Below are positions 1 to 8,917 of a DNA stretch of 64,000 bases, piece by piece. The translations under genes and the position numbers were made by a program. Every line of letters starts with the position of its first letter. Positions within the stretch are counted from its first letter, which is position 1. Location of the stretch: contig CAZJQS010000002.1 in assembly GCA_964548175.1 (NCBI GenBank), positions 62,001 through 126,000 on the forward strand. The letters are read 5' to 3'. The notes beneath the pieces are model-generated. The model was not told the origin of the DNA. It ran no database searches and was given only the letters and a program-made list of their open reading frames with translations. This stretch comes from JANQPA01 sp964548175. GTDB taxonomy: Bacteria > Bacteroidota > Bacteroidia > Chitinophagales > Saprospiraceae.

Positions 1-1326
1 GGACACTGGGAAGACATGTACATCATCCGGGATACTATTCCGGTTAAAAAGTCGCGCCCTGAGATCGTTGAACTCAAATATACCCGCCACGGCCCTGTCG
101 TTTTTGAGGATGAAAATAAAAACGCCGCCTGTGCAGTGCGCTGCGGTTGGCTCGAAATCGGCGGCTCACCCTACCTGGCGAGTCTAAGGATGAACCAGGC
201 TAAAACCTTCGAAGAGTTCCGGGAGGCCTGTAATTACAGTAATATCCCCGGAGAAAATATGATCTGGGCGGATAAGAAAGGCAATATCGGCTGGCAGGCA
301 GTAGGGATCGCACCGATCCGAAGGAACTGGAGCGGACTGGTGCCTGTGCCGGGGGACGGCTCTTGCGAATGGGACGGCTACCTCCCCATTATTGCCAAAC
401 CTAATTTGTACAATCCTGAAAGCGGCATCTTTGTGACCGCCAATGAAAATGTCACACCAAATGATTACCAGCACTGGGATGCCATTGGTTATGACTGGGC
501 AGACCCCTTTCGAGGCGATCGGGTAAAGGAGTTTTTGCATTCCGGACGCATCTTTTCGGTACAGGACATGGCGGAATTGCAGACCGATTATTTTTCGGTT
601 CCTGCGCGTACTTTGGTGGGAATGTTGGAAAATATCGACTTGCCTGGCGATGAAAAATACCAAAAAGCCAAGGCATACCTGATGGACTGGGATTTCCGGA
701 TGAAGCCGAATTCCATTGCGGCCGGCATATATAATGCCTGGGAAAACCAGCTCAGGGGCCTGATGCAATACCAGCTGTTGCCGCCTTCCGTACAGGATTA
801 TCTTGGCTTGCAGTTGAAACAGGTAATTGACCGGCTCGTTTTTCCCGACAGGAGCTTCGGGCCGGATCCGGTCAGTGGCAGAAATGAGTTTATGGCCGGT
901 TGCTTCAAATTGGCCTTAGAAGCATTGGAAAATAAACTGGGGCCGGATATGTCCGAATGGCAGTATGGCCAGGAGGAATACAAGCATGTACTCATACGGC
1001 ACCCCCTGAGCAGCGCGGTGAGTGCAGAGTGGCGCAGCAAGTTCGACGTAGGCCCGGCCCCGAGAGGCGGTAATGCCTATACGGCAAATGTAACCGGTGG
1101 TGGTGATAATCAAACGCACGGAGGCACTTTTCGCCTTATCGTAGATACCGGCAACTGGGACCACAGCCTGGCCACTAACTCACCCGGGCAATCGGGTAAT
1201 GTCAATCACGATCATTACCGGAACCTATTCTCCATTTGGGCGAAAGACCAGTTTTTCCCTTTGTTTTTTTCCAAAGAAAAAATTGAATCTGTAACCAATT
1301 ATACTTTGCAATTAGAACCAAAATAA
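1..1326 (+). CDS. Penicillin acylase family protein, 3' part only
   Basis: This is an N-terminal nucleophile hydrolase of the penicillin/acylhomoserine-lactone acylase family, expected to cleave amide bonds in the periplasm. The frame is open to the first base of the window (Gly-His-Trp-Glu-Asp precede the first Met at 16), so the gene starts upstream and the signal peptide, alpha subunit and catalytic Ser are not visible. What remains is most of the beta subunit: TRHGPVV near residue 28, the GNIGWQAVG strand, TANEN near residue 145 (the oxyanion Asn region) and the C-terminal NSPGQSGNVNHDHY stretch shared by the family. The substrate cannot be inferred. The M28 peptidase gene starts 2 bases after the stop, so the two are probably cotranscribed. 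Confidence 0.88.
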   Translation, partial: GHWEDMYIIRDTIPVKKSRPEIVELKYTRHGPVVFEDENKNAACAVRCGWLEIGGSPYLASLRMNQAKTFEEFREACNYSNIPGENMIWADKKGNIGWQAVGIAPIRRNWSGLVPVPGDGSCEWDGYLPIIAKPNLYNPESGIFVTANENVTPNDYQHWDAIGYDWADPFRGDRVKEFLHSGRIFSVQDMAELQTDYFSVPARTLVGMLENIDLPGDEKYQKAKAYLMDWDFRMKPNSIAAGIYNAWENQLRGLMQYQLLPPSVQDYLGLQLKQVIDRLVFPDRSFGPDPVSGRNEFMAGCFKLALEALENKLGPDMSEWQYGQEEYKHVLIRHPLSSAVSAEWRSKFDVGPAPRGGNAYTANVTGGGDNQTHGGTFRLIVDTGNWDHSLATNSPGQSGNVNHDHYRNLFSIWAKDQFFPLFFSKEKIESVTNYTLQLEPK

Positions 1327-1328
1327 TT

Positions 1329-2720
1329 ATGATTAGTCAACTCATTCACCGAGCAAATTACGCCTTTATTGTAGTACTGTTATTTTGTAATAATCCTTTA
1401 TCCGCACAGAATGCTATTCCTCCTCAAAGCGATCCGCGGCTTTATGAGATCGCCAATGCGCCTTCGCCGCAACGGATCGAGCAGGACATCAGGAAACTGG
1501 TAAGCTTCGGAACGCGCAATACTTTGTCCGACACCCTTTCCGATACCAGAGGTATCGGTGCTGCCCGGCGTTGGGTCAAAGCCGAATTCGACAAGATCTC
1601 CGAAGCCTGTGGAGGTTGCCTGGAGGTTTTTTACCAAAGAAGCCTGGTAAAAGGGGATGAACGCACCAGGATCAAAGAAGACACCTGGGTAATCAACGTG
1701 GTTGCCATTCAGAGGGGAAAAAAGCATCCCGATCGCTACGTTATCATGTCGGGAGATATCGATTCCAGAGCCTCAAGTGCTATGGATGCAACCACAGACG
1801 CCCCCGGCGCCAATGACAACGCTTCCGGTATGGCAGGTGCTATTGAGGCAGCCAGGGTGCTCACCCAATATGAATTTCCCAGCAGTATTGTTTATGCGGG
1901 TCTATCCGGCGAAGAACAAGGTTTATTCGGCGGCAAACATATGGCCGAGGTAGCTAAAGAAGAAGGCTGGGACATCATCGGAGTGCTCAATAACGATATG
2001 ATCGGCAACATTGAAGGGATTGACGGCGTTATTGACAATACCACTTTCCGGGTGTTCTCTGAGCCTACTCCGGTGGAAGAAACGGAAAGAGACCGCACCT
2101 GGCGACGCTTTTACGGTGGGGAGGTGGACGGCCCGTCTCGTCAGCTTGCTCGTTATGTGGATCGCCTGACCGATCAGTACTGTACTAACCTTGACGCCAT
2201 TATGATCTACCGCCTGGACCGCTTCGGAAGGGGAGGGCATCACCGGCCATTCAACGATCTGGGCTATGCCGGAGTGAGGATCATGGAAACCCATGAAAAT
2301 TATAACCGCCAGCATCAGGACCTCAGAGAAGAGGACGGCATTAAATACGGCGATGTCATCGATAAAGTCAATTTTGATTACGCCGCCAAACTCACCGGAG
2401 TCAATGCCATTACCATGGCCGGATTGGCCTGGGCCCCTCCGGCGCCTAAAAACGTAGAGATCGGCGGCGCGGTTCAACCTTCTACACGCCTGGTCTGGGA
2501 TCCTGTAGAGGATGATAACCTGGCCGGGTATAAGGTCTATTGGAGAGAAACGACAGCGCCCCAATGGCAGTACTCCCGATTCGTAGGTAAAGAGGTAACG
2601 GACTATACACTGGAAAATATCGTCATCGACAACTTCCTGTTCGGAGTAGCAGCAGTAGGCAAGGATGGAAATGAAAGCATGGTCGTCTACCCGACTACCT
2701 TGATCAGAAGACGAAGATAA
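1329..2720 (+). CDS. Secreted M28-family peptidase with C-terminal FN3-like domain
   Basis: A predicted exported zinc aminopeptidase-like protein of 463 residues. Residues 1-27 form a signal peptide ending in LSAQ. The M28 domain spans about 45-365: GANDNASG (bridging Asp163), GLSGEEQG (Glu195/Glu196), NNDMIGN (Asp223) and a late GGHH (His304/305). The first metal-ligand motif, normally His-x-Asp, reads GDIDS, so the His is replaced by Asp143; metal binding may be altered. Residues about 375-460 look like a fibronectin type III module. It follows the acylase gene with a 2-base gap. Hydrolytic activity is inferred from the family, not certain given the ligand change. Confidence 0.85.
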   Translation: MISQLIHRANYAFIVVLLFCNNPLSAQNAIPPQSDPRLYEIANAPSPQRIEQDIRKLVSFGTRNTLSDTLSDTRGIGAARRWVKAEFDKISEACGGCLEVFYQRSLVKGDERTRIKEDTWVINVVAIQRGKKHPDRYVIMSGDIDSRASSAMDATTDAPGANDNASGMAGAIEAARVLTQYEFPSSIVYAGLSGEEQGLFGGKHMAEVAKEEGWDIIGVLNNDMIGNIEGIDGVIDNTTFRVFSEPTPVEETERDRTWRRFYGGEVDGPSRQLARYVDRLTDQYCTNLDAIMIYRLDRFGRGGHHRPFNDLGYAGVRIMETHENYNRQHQDLREEDGIKYGDVIDKVNFDYAAKLTGVNAITMAGLAWAPPAPKNVEIGGAVQPSTRLVWDPVEDDNLAGYKVYWRETTAPQWQYSRFVGKEVTDYTLENIVIDNFLFGVAAVGKDGNESMVVYPTTLIRRRR

Positions 2721-2744
2721 GCGTCGTTGGTGGTTGAAAGGGGA

Positions 2745-2775
2745 TTGTGTAAAAAGGGGCGCTCTTTTTACACAA
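2745..2775. repeat. Perfect 12-bp inverted repeat, member of a dispersed 12-mer family
   Basis: TTGTGTAAAAAG (2745-2756) and its exact complement (2764-2775) flank a 7-base loop. It lies 24 bases after the M28 stop and before the TlpA-like start, so it could terminate the first transcript or attenuate the next. The same 12-mer occurs at 34210, 50426 and 59614, each close to a stop codon. Confidence 0.75.
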
Positions 2776-2811
2776 CCCTCACCAACTAATAAATTTAAAA
2801 TCCTAGCGGTT

Positions 2812-4272
2812 ATGAAAAAACTACAGCTCTTATTAAGCTTATTAATTTTACTCGGTGCGCCGACGCTATCGGCAAAAGCAGTCTTAAGGGGGAAAATTTA
2901 CAACCATAAGGATTCCATTGATTTTGCCAGAGTCAAGGTGATCAGTCCGGGTTTTACGGCCATGAAAAATTACGAATGGTATACAGACATTGATGAGGAG
3001 GGAACTTTTGAATTTGAAATGAATTTACCTTATGCCACAGAGCTGTACTTTTCTTTCAAACATCAATACTTTCCTGTTTTATTGTATCCGGACAGTGAGT
3101 TGATCATCAAGTTTGATGCTAAAGCTTTTCTTGAAGCAGCTTCGCCTCAAACAGTTGTCGTTCAAGAAGGTAGCGCTGCACAAGTCAATAAATGGATGCT
3201 CGACTTTTTAGACCAGTATGAGGCCAAATTTCCATCGTGGGAAGAAAAAAGGCGATGGGAAGAAATGAATGTCAAGAATTATCAGGAGTTCAAGAAGTCT
3301 GAGATCGAGGCGAAGCTGAATTTTGCAGAATCCTATCGGGTTCGACGGATGACCAACGACGCGATTTTTGAAGAATGGATGGAACAACACATCAAATTAC
3401 TGGCTGTCAGGAATTATCTGAGTTTCAATTTTGCTTACAACAAAAGAACGGGAGCGGGGCCTTATGCTATGTTGGGACCCGAATACTATAACTTTTGGTC
3501 CGATTACGCCAAAGAATTTCCCCGGAAGGTAATCAGTTTTGCCTACAAAAGATTTGTGGCCACTTACGTCAATTACGATATGCTGTTTATTCAGCAGCAA
3601 TCTTCCGACCAAAAAAAAGCTTCAAAAAAAGAGCAGCTTAACGATATGGTTGCCAAGCTGAACGAGGACCTGAAAGGGCATAGCCGGGATGCGGCATTAG
3701 GTATCCTGCTGGGCGTACATCTCGATCTTCCGGACCTAAAGCGCCTGATCGATGAGGATCTCGTCCGGGAGATAGAAGACGAGAACATCTATTTTCAGCT
3801 TTTGGAAAAATACAAAACGGCTAACGGCATTCGCCCTGACTTCAAAAACCCGGAATGGATCATAGAAGTAGGCGAACAGGAGCGGGACGTATTGTCACTG
3901 ATAAGGGAGCGTTTTTCGGAAAAGGTTGTTCTGATAGATGTATGGGCCACCTGGTGCGGTGGATGCATCCGGACGATGAAGGATAAATTCCCTTCCTTCA
4001 TTGAAAAGTTTTCTCCTGAAGAGGTAGCTTTCGTATTCATTTGCGTAGGCTCTGTTGAGAATACGTGGGCTCAGAAGGTGAACGAACTGGCGCTGGATGG
4101 CTATCAGATGATCGTCAGTGAAGATCAATTCCGGAAAACGCAAACGGGGTTTAACATACAAGGCCTTCCTCGATACCTGCTCATGAATCAAAAGGGCAGG
4201 ATCGTTCAGGCTGATGCACCGGGACCAGGCCCTGAGTTGATCAATGAAATACAAGCCTTACTTGATCAATAA
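2812..4272 (+). CDS. TlpA-like thioredoxin-fold protein, exported
   Basis: A 486-residue envelope protein with a C-terminal redoxin domain, expected to do thiol-disulfide exchange in the periplasm. I start it at 2812 because MKKLQLLLSLLILLGAP is a clear signal peptide; an in-frame ATG at 2734 would run through the 2745-2775 hairpin and add no signal. The middle (about 90-350) is helical and charged with no family I recognise. The redox domain begins near residue 365, with the active site WATWCGGC and a conserved cis-Pro region at GLPRYLL. Bacteroidota carry many such large TlpA-like proteins of unknown client. It stands alone between the hairpin and the cyclase gene. Confidence 0.82.
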   Translation: MKKLQLLLSLLILLGAPTLSAKAVLRGKIYNHKDSIDFARVKVISPGFTAMKNYEWYTDIDEEGTFEFEMNLPYATELYFSFKHQYFPVLLYPDSELIIKFDAKAFLEAASPQTVVVQEGSAAQVNKWMLDFLDQYEAKFPSWEEKRRWEEMNVKNYQEFKKSEIEAKLNFAESYRVRRMTNDAIFEEWMEQHIKLLAVRNYLSFNFAYNKRTGAGPYAMLGPEYYNFWSDYAKEFPRKVISFAYKRFVATYVNYDMLFIQQQSSDQKKASKKEQLNDMVAKLNEDLKGHSRDAALGILLGVHLDLPDLKRLIDEDLVREIEDENIYFQLLEKYKTANGIRPDFKNPEWIIEVGEQERDVLSLIRERFSEKVVLIDVWATWCGGCIRTMKDKFPSFIEKFSPEEVAFVFICVGSVENTWAQKVNELALDGYQMIVSEDQFRKTQTGFNIQGLPRYLLMNQKGRIVQADAPGPGPELINEIQALLDQ

Positions 4273-4356
4273 CCAGGCCTGCGATTTTGGTGAATAATCC
4301 GTAAATTGATGAGGGATTTTGTCCTTTACAACAAACAAAAAGCATAATAATCAAAA

Positions 4357-5733
4357 ATGAGCAAAAAAGAACGGAGGCTAGCCGCTATTATGTTTACGGA
4401 TATTGTAGGGTATTCTTCCATGATGCAAAAAGACGAAGCGTATGCCGGCCGGATGCGGACGCGGCACCGCCAGATCTTCAACCGGTGGCACAAACAGTAC
4501 CGGGGAAAAGTATTGCAGTATTATGGTGACGGAACCCTTAGTATTTTCAACAGCACTACCGACGCCGTTGAATGTGCGGTAGCCATTCAGCAATCGCTTA
4601 AAAGTAACCCTAAAGTCCCTATCCGCATCGGTATTCATATCGGCGATATCACCTATAGTGATGAAGAGGTTTATGGAGACGGAGTAAATATCGCCGCACG
4701 GATCGAATCGATCTGCGTTCCGGGTGGCGTATTCATTTCCGGTAAAACCTACGATGATATCAGAAATCATTCTAGTCTTAAGGCAAAATCCATAGGGTAT
4801 TTTCCTTTAAAAAATATTCAAGACGAAATCGAAGTGTACGCCATCACCAATGAAGGGATCACTGCGCCGGATTACGAGTGGAAACCTGTAGTGAAATCAG
4901 GCCATACCTCCAAATTCAAGTCCCGGGAAACTAAACTCAAAGGAGGCAAAAAAAGTAAATGGATAGCCGCCTTACTTGCTTTCTTTTTCGGCATATTCGG
5001 CGTTCACCGTTTTTACCTCGAGCAGAAGCTGTACGGTATTTTGTTTTTAGGTATGTTTTTTCTTGGATTGATATCTGGCTTCGAACAATTTACGGCCATA
5101 CCGGCTATCCTTGGGTTTATCGATTTTATCACTTTTTTATTTATGCCCAGAGAGACCTTTAATGCGAAATACAATAAAGAGATACTGGAAAAAGAAGAAA
5201 TACAAAGAAAAGAAGAGGAATCTGAAGCCAGGAATCCCAAAAAACTACTGGGGCAGCAGTATAAGAAATATGTGGAAGAGGCTAGAACAGCCTACACGAA
5301 TTTCGAATTTGAAACCGCCATTGAACACTTGCAAAAAGCCATAGAGCTGAAATACGATGAATGGGAGGCTCATTTCCTCCTCGCACGATGCTATTCGATC
5401 AATGAGGATGTCGCCAATGCCTTTGCCCATCTGGAAGCAGCAGTCGCCTTCGGCCTGCCGCCGGAGCAGATCAAAACCCATGATGACCTGGCTTTCCTGC
5501 GCATCCAACCTGGCTTCGAAGTTTTCAAGGCCAATAATTACGTCATCCCAAGAGGAGAGATCTCCTCTTCCGATATTCTGGAATTGAAAGAACCCGATGA
5601 ACCGGATTTGCTGGAGCAATTGAACCGATTACAAAAAGAATTCGAAGCCGATAAACTCACAGAAAAGGAATATCAAGAGCGACAAAAAGAATTAATTCCA
5701 AACACCAGCAGTAAAAAGAAAAATGGTGAATAG
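4357..5733 (+). CDS. Class III nucleotide cyclase fused to TM2, TPR and SHOCT-like segments
   Basis: A 458-residue membrane protein. Residues 1-165 are a class III adenylate/guanylate cyclase catalytic domain: metal Asp15 (FTDIVGYS) and Asp58 (YYGDGT), transition-state Asn111 and Arg115 (GVNIAARIES). The two positions that set the purine base, Lys and Asp in typical adenylate cyclases, are Gln54 and Glu104, so the substrate is unclear. Residues 200-263 form a TM2 domain (two membrane helices, FGVHRFYL motif). A Lys/Glu-rich helix follows, then TPR-like helices (300-365) and a short SHOCT-like tail (about 416-446). There is no separate sensor domain, so the membrane or TPR part probably receives the signal. 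The cupin gene follows after 16 bases. Confidence 0.88.
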   Translation: MSKKERRLAAIMFTDIVGYSSMMQKDEAYAGRMRTRHRQIFNRWHKQYRGKVLQYYGDGTLSIFNSTTDAVECAVAIQQSLKSNPKVPIRIGIHIGDITYSDEEVYGDGVNIAARIESICVPGGVFISGKTYDDIRNHSSLKAKSIGYFPLKNIQDEIEVYAITNEGITAPDYEWKPVVKSGHTSKFKSRETKLKGGKKSKWIAALLAFFFGIFGVHRFYLEQKLYGILFLGMFFLGLISGFEQFTAIPAILGFIDFITFLFMPRETFNAKYNKEILEKEEIQRKEEESEARNPKKLLGQQYKKYVEEARTAYTNFEFETAIEHLQKAIELKYDEWEAHFLLARCYSINEDVANAFAHLEAAVAFGLPPEQIKTHDDLAFLRIQPGFEVFKANNYVIPRGEISSSDILELKEPDEPDLLEQLNRLQKEFEADKLTEKEYQERQKELIPNTSSKKKNGE

Positions 5734-5749
5734 ATTAAAGCAATAACTT

Positions 5750-6079
5750 ATGTCTCATTTTCAAAACAAAATCGATATACCGGAAAAAGAACTCGTACCC
5801 GGTATTTTCGGCCGAATGATCCATATGGAAGGCGTCACTGTCATGCATGTCCGTATTGAAAAAGGCGCCGCTCTTCCTGAACATCAGCACCTTCATGAGC
5901 AGGTGACCAATATCATCGAAGGGGACCTGGAACTGACCGTAGGCGGCCAAACGCGTTTGTGCAAAGCGGGTGACATCATTGCCATCCCGTCCAACATTCC
6001 CCATTCAGCCGTCTCTCATAATGGATGTTACGCCATTGACGTTTTTCAACCGGTAAGGGAGGATTATAAAAAACTGTAA
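5750..6079 (+). CDS. Small cupin-domain protein
   Basis: A single-domain cupin of 109 residues. The metal-binding motif EHQHLHEQVTNIIEG (about 44-58) supplies two His and a Glu, and the second motif IPSNIPHSAV (about 78-87) supplies the last His. No signal peptide is seen. Such small cupins bind a metal and a small ligand, and many are dioxygenases or sugar isomerases, but nothing here tells which. It lies 16 bases downstream of the cyclase gene on the same strand and may be cotranscribed with it. It converges on the metallophosphoesterase gene with a 5-base gap and no clear terminator between. Confidence 0.85.
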   Translation: MSHFQNKIDIPEKELVPGIFGRMIHMEGVTVMHVRIEKGAALPEHQHLHEQVTNIIEGDLELTVGGQTRLCKAGDIIAIPSNIPHSAVSHNGCYAIDVFQPVREDYKKL

Positions 6080-6084
6080 TTTTT

Positions 6085-7998
6085 TTAATGAAATAGTCGG
6101 GCGGGACTGAATGGTATGCGCCCGACCTCTGTCTTAAAACCAGCCTGAAGAAGTTCTCCTCCATATTCTTCAAAATACTCGATACGGATAGGATGAAAGC
6201 CTTTTTCCAGGATCAGCGTGCTTTCCTTTGTTATCGGACTATGTGAACCGTCGTTATCAATAATGACATTTCCGTTGAGATACATCCTGGAACCATCATC
6301 AGAACGCAAATAGAAGCTATAAGGGCCTGTTTGTGGTATTTCGACAAACCCTTCCAACACCAAACCATAATGATCTTCGCGTTTTTCGGGGATCTCGCTG
6401 CTTACATTTTCTAAAATGCCTTCAGCTATGGGGGAAAGCTTGTCGAATTCGGGAAGCTTTTTCCACTTGCCTTCATAATAGCGATAAGATAATCCGGGTC
6501 GAGCGGCTTCTGCTTTAACGGCCCTCAAAGGAGACATTTTTTTGAAGGATCGTTCTACTACGCGTCCGGTCTTGCCTTCTGCCGTATAAGTGCGCGCACG
6601 TAGAACCGCCGTCCGGTCGATGGTCAATGGACCGGTATATAAGGTGGATTGAGAGGTTGGCTCTGAACCGTCTAAAGTATAACGGATGAGGTGTTCGGGT
6701 AATAAAGCCTGCATTTTAACTACGGTCTCTTTTTCAAAGACGAGTCTGTCCGTTTCTATTCTTGGCGGGGGAGGGATTTGTATCGATCCTTGCCTATTAT
6801 CGGCGCCGTTCTTTGTCAGCTGAAAGGAATCGAATAGCCGGCCTTCATGATCAATGGCCTTAAACACCAGGGTTTGATCAAAAACGGCAAAAGTGGTGTA
6901 ATGATGGCCGGTTTGCATTTCCTGAGTAAACCAGGATCGGGTGGGGTCAAAATTCTCAAGGCCTCCGCCGGCGCCACCGGAATTTATGTAAATGACGCCA
7001 TTCTCCATACTGATGCGGTTGTTGAGCAGCGGCCAGGTACGCTCATAAACATGGGTATGCCCGAACAGGCAAAAATCGACGCCGTAGGTGTCGTATAGAG
7101 GAGTGAGATTGCGGGCATGAGTCTGGTAAGAGGAGGCGCCGATGAAAGTATCTCCGTGATCATCCGCTTCGGAAGAGTATGGTGGATGATGATGAACGAC
7201 CATCTTCCAGGGAGCGTCGGACTTAGCCAGCTCCCATTCCAACCAGTTGAATTGTTCCGACCCTTCCGTCACATCCCTGTTGGTGTCGATCATGAAAAAC
7301 TGAACCGGCCCGTAGCGAAAAGTGTAATAGTATTCCGGCGCCGGCTGCACCATATAATCATAATACAGCTTTGCATCCTGCTCATGATTGCCCAGGACAG
7401 TAAACATAGGGTAGCGACTCATGGCAACGTGCCCGTTGGGAAAAAAATGATCGATCCAGTCGGACTTTTTAGTCCCTTGGTCAACCAGGTCCCCGGCATG
7501 TATGATAAAATGAGGGCGTTCTTCCCAGATGCGCTGAGCGATCTTACCCCATGCCCAGGGAGTCCGGCTGTTGTATTGAGAATCTCCTATGAAAGCAAAA
7601 AAACAGGCGTCCTCGTCTTTTACCGTCGTTCGAAAAGTAAAGACCGGACTGACGATTTCCGTTCCGTCTTCAAAGGTGCTGCGCACCCGGTACAGGTATT
7701 TGGTGGCAGGTTTCAATTTAGAAAGCAGTACTTCGTGCAGGGGACGCCTGTCTTCCAGGCTTTGTTTGAGGTTTAAATTAGGCTCCGCTGCTTTCACTAT
7801 AGCTTCGCCGTATTCCACTAGAGTAGTGGCCGGAGCAGTGGTTTCCCATAATACGGTCATACTGGTCTGGGTACTCCATTGCAGGTAGGGCTTGACCAGA
7901 AAGGAATCGGCGGGGTTTTGGGCAAACAAAAAGTACGGCGATAACCATATCAAAAACACAAATAGGTTGCGGGTCATAGCAGATCGTTTTGCCTGCAA
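6085..7998 (-). CDS. Exported purple-acid-phosphatase-like metallophosphoesterase with CHB_HEX and PA14 domains
   Basis: A 637-residue exported phosphoesterase. A start at 7977 (MTRNLFVFLIWLS) also gives a good signal peptide ending in FLFAQ, and is equally possible. Residues about 35-125 form the fibronectin-like domain typical of purple acid phosphatases. The calcineurin-like domain (about 130-350) has all five metal motifs: GDSQYN, HAGDLVD, GNHEQD, HHHPPY and GHTHVYER. A chitobiase/hexosaminidase C-terminal module follows (about 400-490, YTLDGSEPTS), then a PA14 module (about 500-635, YFEEYGGELL). The last two suggest carbohydrate or surface binding. No T9SS tail is seen. The substrate is unknown. 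Confidence 0.88.
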   Translation of the reverse strand: MQAKRSAMTRNLFVFLIWLSPYFLFAQNPADSFLVKPYLQWSTQTSMTVLWETTAPATTLVEYGEAIVKAAEPNLNLKQSLEDRRPLHEVLLSKLKPATKYLYRVRSTFEDGTEIVSPVFTFRTTVKDEDACFFAFIGDSQYNSRTPWAWGKIAQRIWEERPHFIIHAGDLVDQGTKKSDWIDHFFPNGHVAMSRYPMFTVLGNHEQDAKLYYDYMVQPAPEYYYTFRYGPVQFFMIDTNRDVTEGSEQFNWLEWELAKSDAPWKMVVHHHPPYSSEADDHGDTFIGASSYQTHARNLTPLYDTYGVDFCLFGHTHVYERTWPLLNNRISMENGVIYINSGGAGGGLENFDPTRSWFTQEMQTGHHYTTFAVFDQTLVFKAIDHEGRLFDSFQLTKNGADNRQGSIQIPPPPRIETDRLVFEKETVVKMQALLPEHLIRYTLDGSEPTSQSTLYTGPLTIDRTAVLRARTYTAEGKTGRVVERSFKKMSPLRAVKAEAARPGLSYRYYEGKWKKLPEFDKLSPIAEGILENVSSEIPEKREDHYGLVLEGFVEIPQTGPYSFYLRSDDGSRMYLNGNVIIDNDGSHSPITKESTLILEKGFHPIRIEYFEEYGGELLQAGFKTEVGRIPFSPARLFH

Positions 7999-8102
7999 AG
8001 TAGGGAACGTGTGTGAAGTGTAGGTTTTTTGGTTATTAACTTATTTGCTGCGCAAAAGGAACTTCCCGCTTTTGACAAACTCCAACCAATAACCCGAATA
8101 CT

Positions 8103-8765
8103 TCAATTCCTCTTAACCGCTTTAAAATTGGTGATCACATAATTAACCGTTACATCTTCGAGTGAACCGTTGACATATCTATAATCATCACCATTTCTTT
8201 TCCCTACATCGGTCAGTTTGTATTGGTGATGATCCAGCTTTTTAAAAGATTTAGGCTGGGCTTCCCTTTCTGAGAAAACGGTAACCTCGTCACTGGAAGG
8301 CTCTTCAAAATACAGAGCAATGGCGGGATATCGGATAGGGGCCTGGCGGGTAAGCGTTTTCCCATTCATGATGATCTCATAATGAGCGCCCTTCCATTTT
8401 ATCAGCGTATCGTCTTTTAGCTTGCCGTTTTTGTATACTTTGACATGGGAATACTGGAGTACGCCATTTTTGAGCCAGCAATCCAGGGTATAGGCGATGT
8501 TGTTTTCACCCAATATTTTGATGGTGGCGTCAGATTCGGCCTGGTAGCGCACCAGGCTGCCTTTAACTGTTTTGGAAACTTTAAAATGCCCGATCTGGCC
8601 ATTACCGACATACAGATCGTATTTCAGTCGCTTGACCTTTGCCGAAGCCAGTTCTTCCATCACTAACTCAGGATCATTGGAAGCTAATTGAGTGTGAGCA
8701 TGAGCTGTAAAACAGCACAGCAATAAGAAGAGACAATGTTTCATGGGATGCTTTGTTTTGTTCAT
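8103..8765 (-). CDS. Exported protein of unknown function, DUF6134/DUF3108-like
   Basis: A predicted periplasmic or outer-membrane-associated protein of 220 residues, or 213 if it starts at 8744 (MKHCLFLLLCCFTAHAHTQ). Both starts keep the signal peptide. A longer in-frame extension to 8936 overlaps bshC and is unlikely. The mature part is a run of beta strands with few charged clusters (VGNGQIGHFKV, YRYVNGSLEDVTVNYVI). This pattern resembles small Bacteroidota families described as DUF6134 or DUF3108, but I make this match from memory only. No catalytic motif is visible. It sits directly downstream of bshC on the same strand. Confidence 0.7.
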   Translation of the reverse strand: MNKTKHPMKHCLFLLLCCFTAHAHTQLASNDPELVMEELASAKVKRLKYDLYVGNGQIGHFKVSKTVKGSLVRYQAESDATIKILGENNIAYTLDCWLKNGVLQYSHVKVYKNGKLKDDTLIKWKGAHYEIIMNGKTLTRQAPIRYPAIALYFEEPSSDEVTVFSEREAQPKSFKKLDHHQYKLTDVGKRNGDDYRYVNGSLEDVTVNYVITNFKAVKRN

Positions 8766-8917
8766 GGATGTTCTTAAGCCGGACGAAAAATACATAAATA
8801 TTTTCTTCCATAAAAGAGGTTCGGTCAAATTATATATTTTGTTTGACGCAGTATGCGGAGAAAAGTTACTTATATGCAGGAATAAACCGAATAAACATAG
8901 GAAGATGAACTCGGTCA

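Noticed and set aside
2734..2811. Upstream ATG of the TlpA-like gene as the start
   Set aside because: It would put a hairpin inside the reading frame and hide the clear signal peptide that begins at 2812.
7117..7776. 219-residue top-strand ORF opposite the metallophosphoesterase
   Set aside because: It covers the metal-binding motifs on the bottom strand and has no plausible product of its own.
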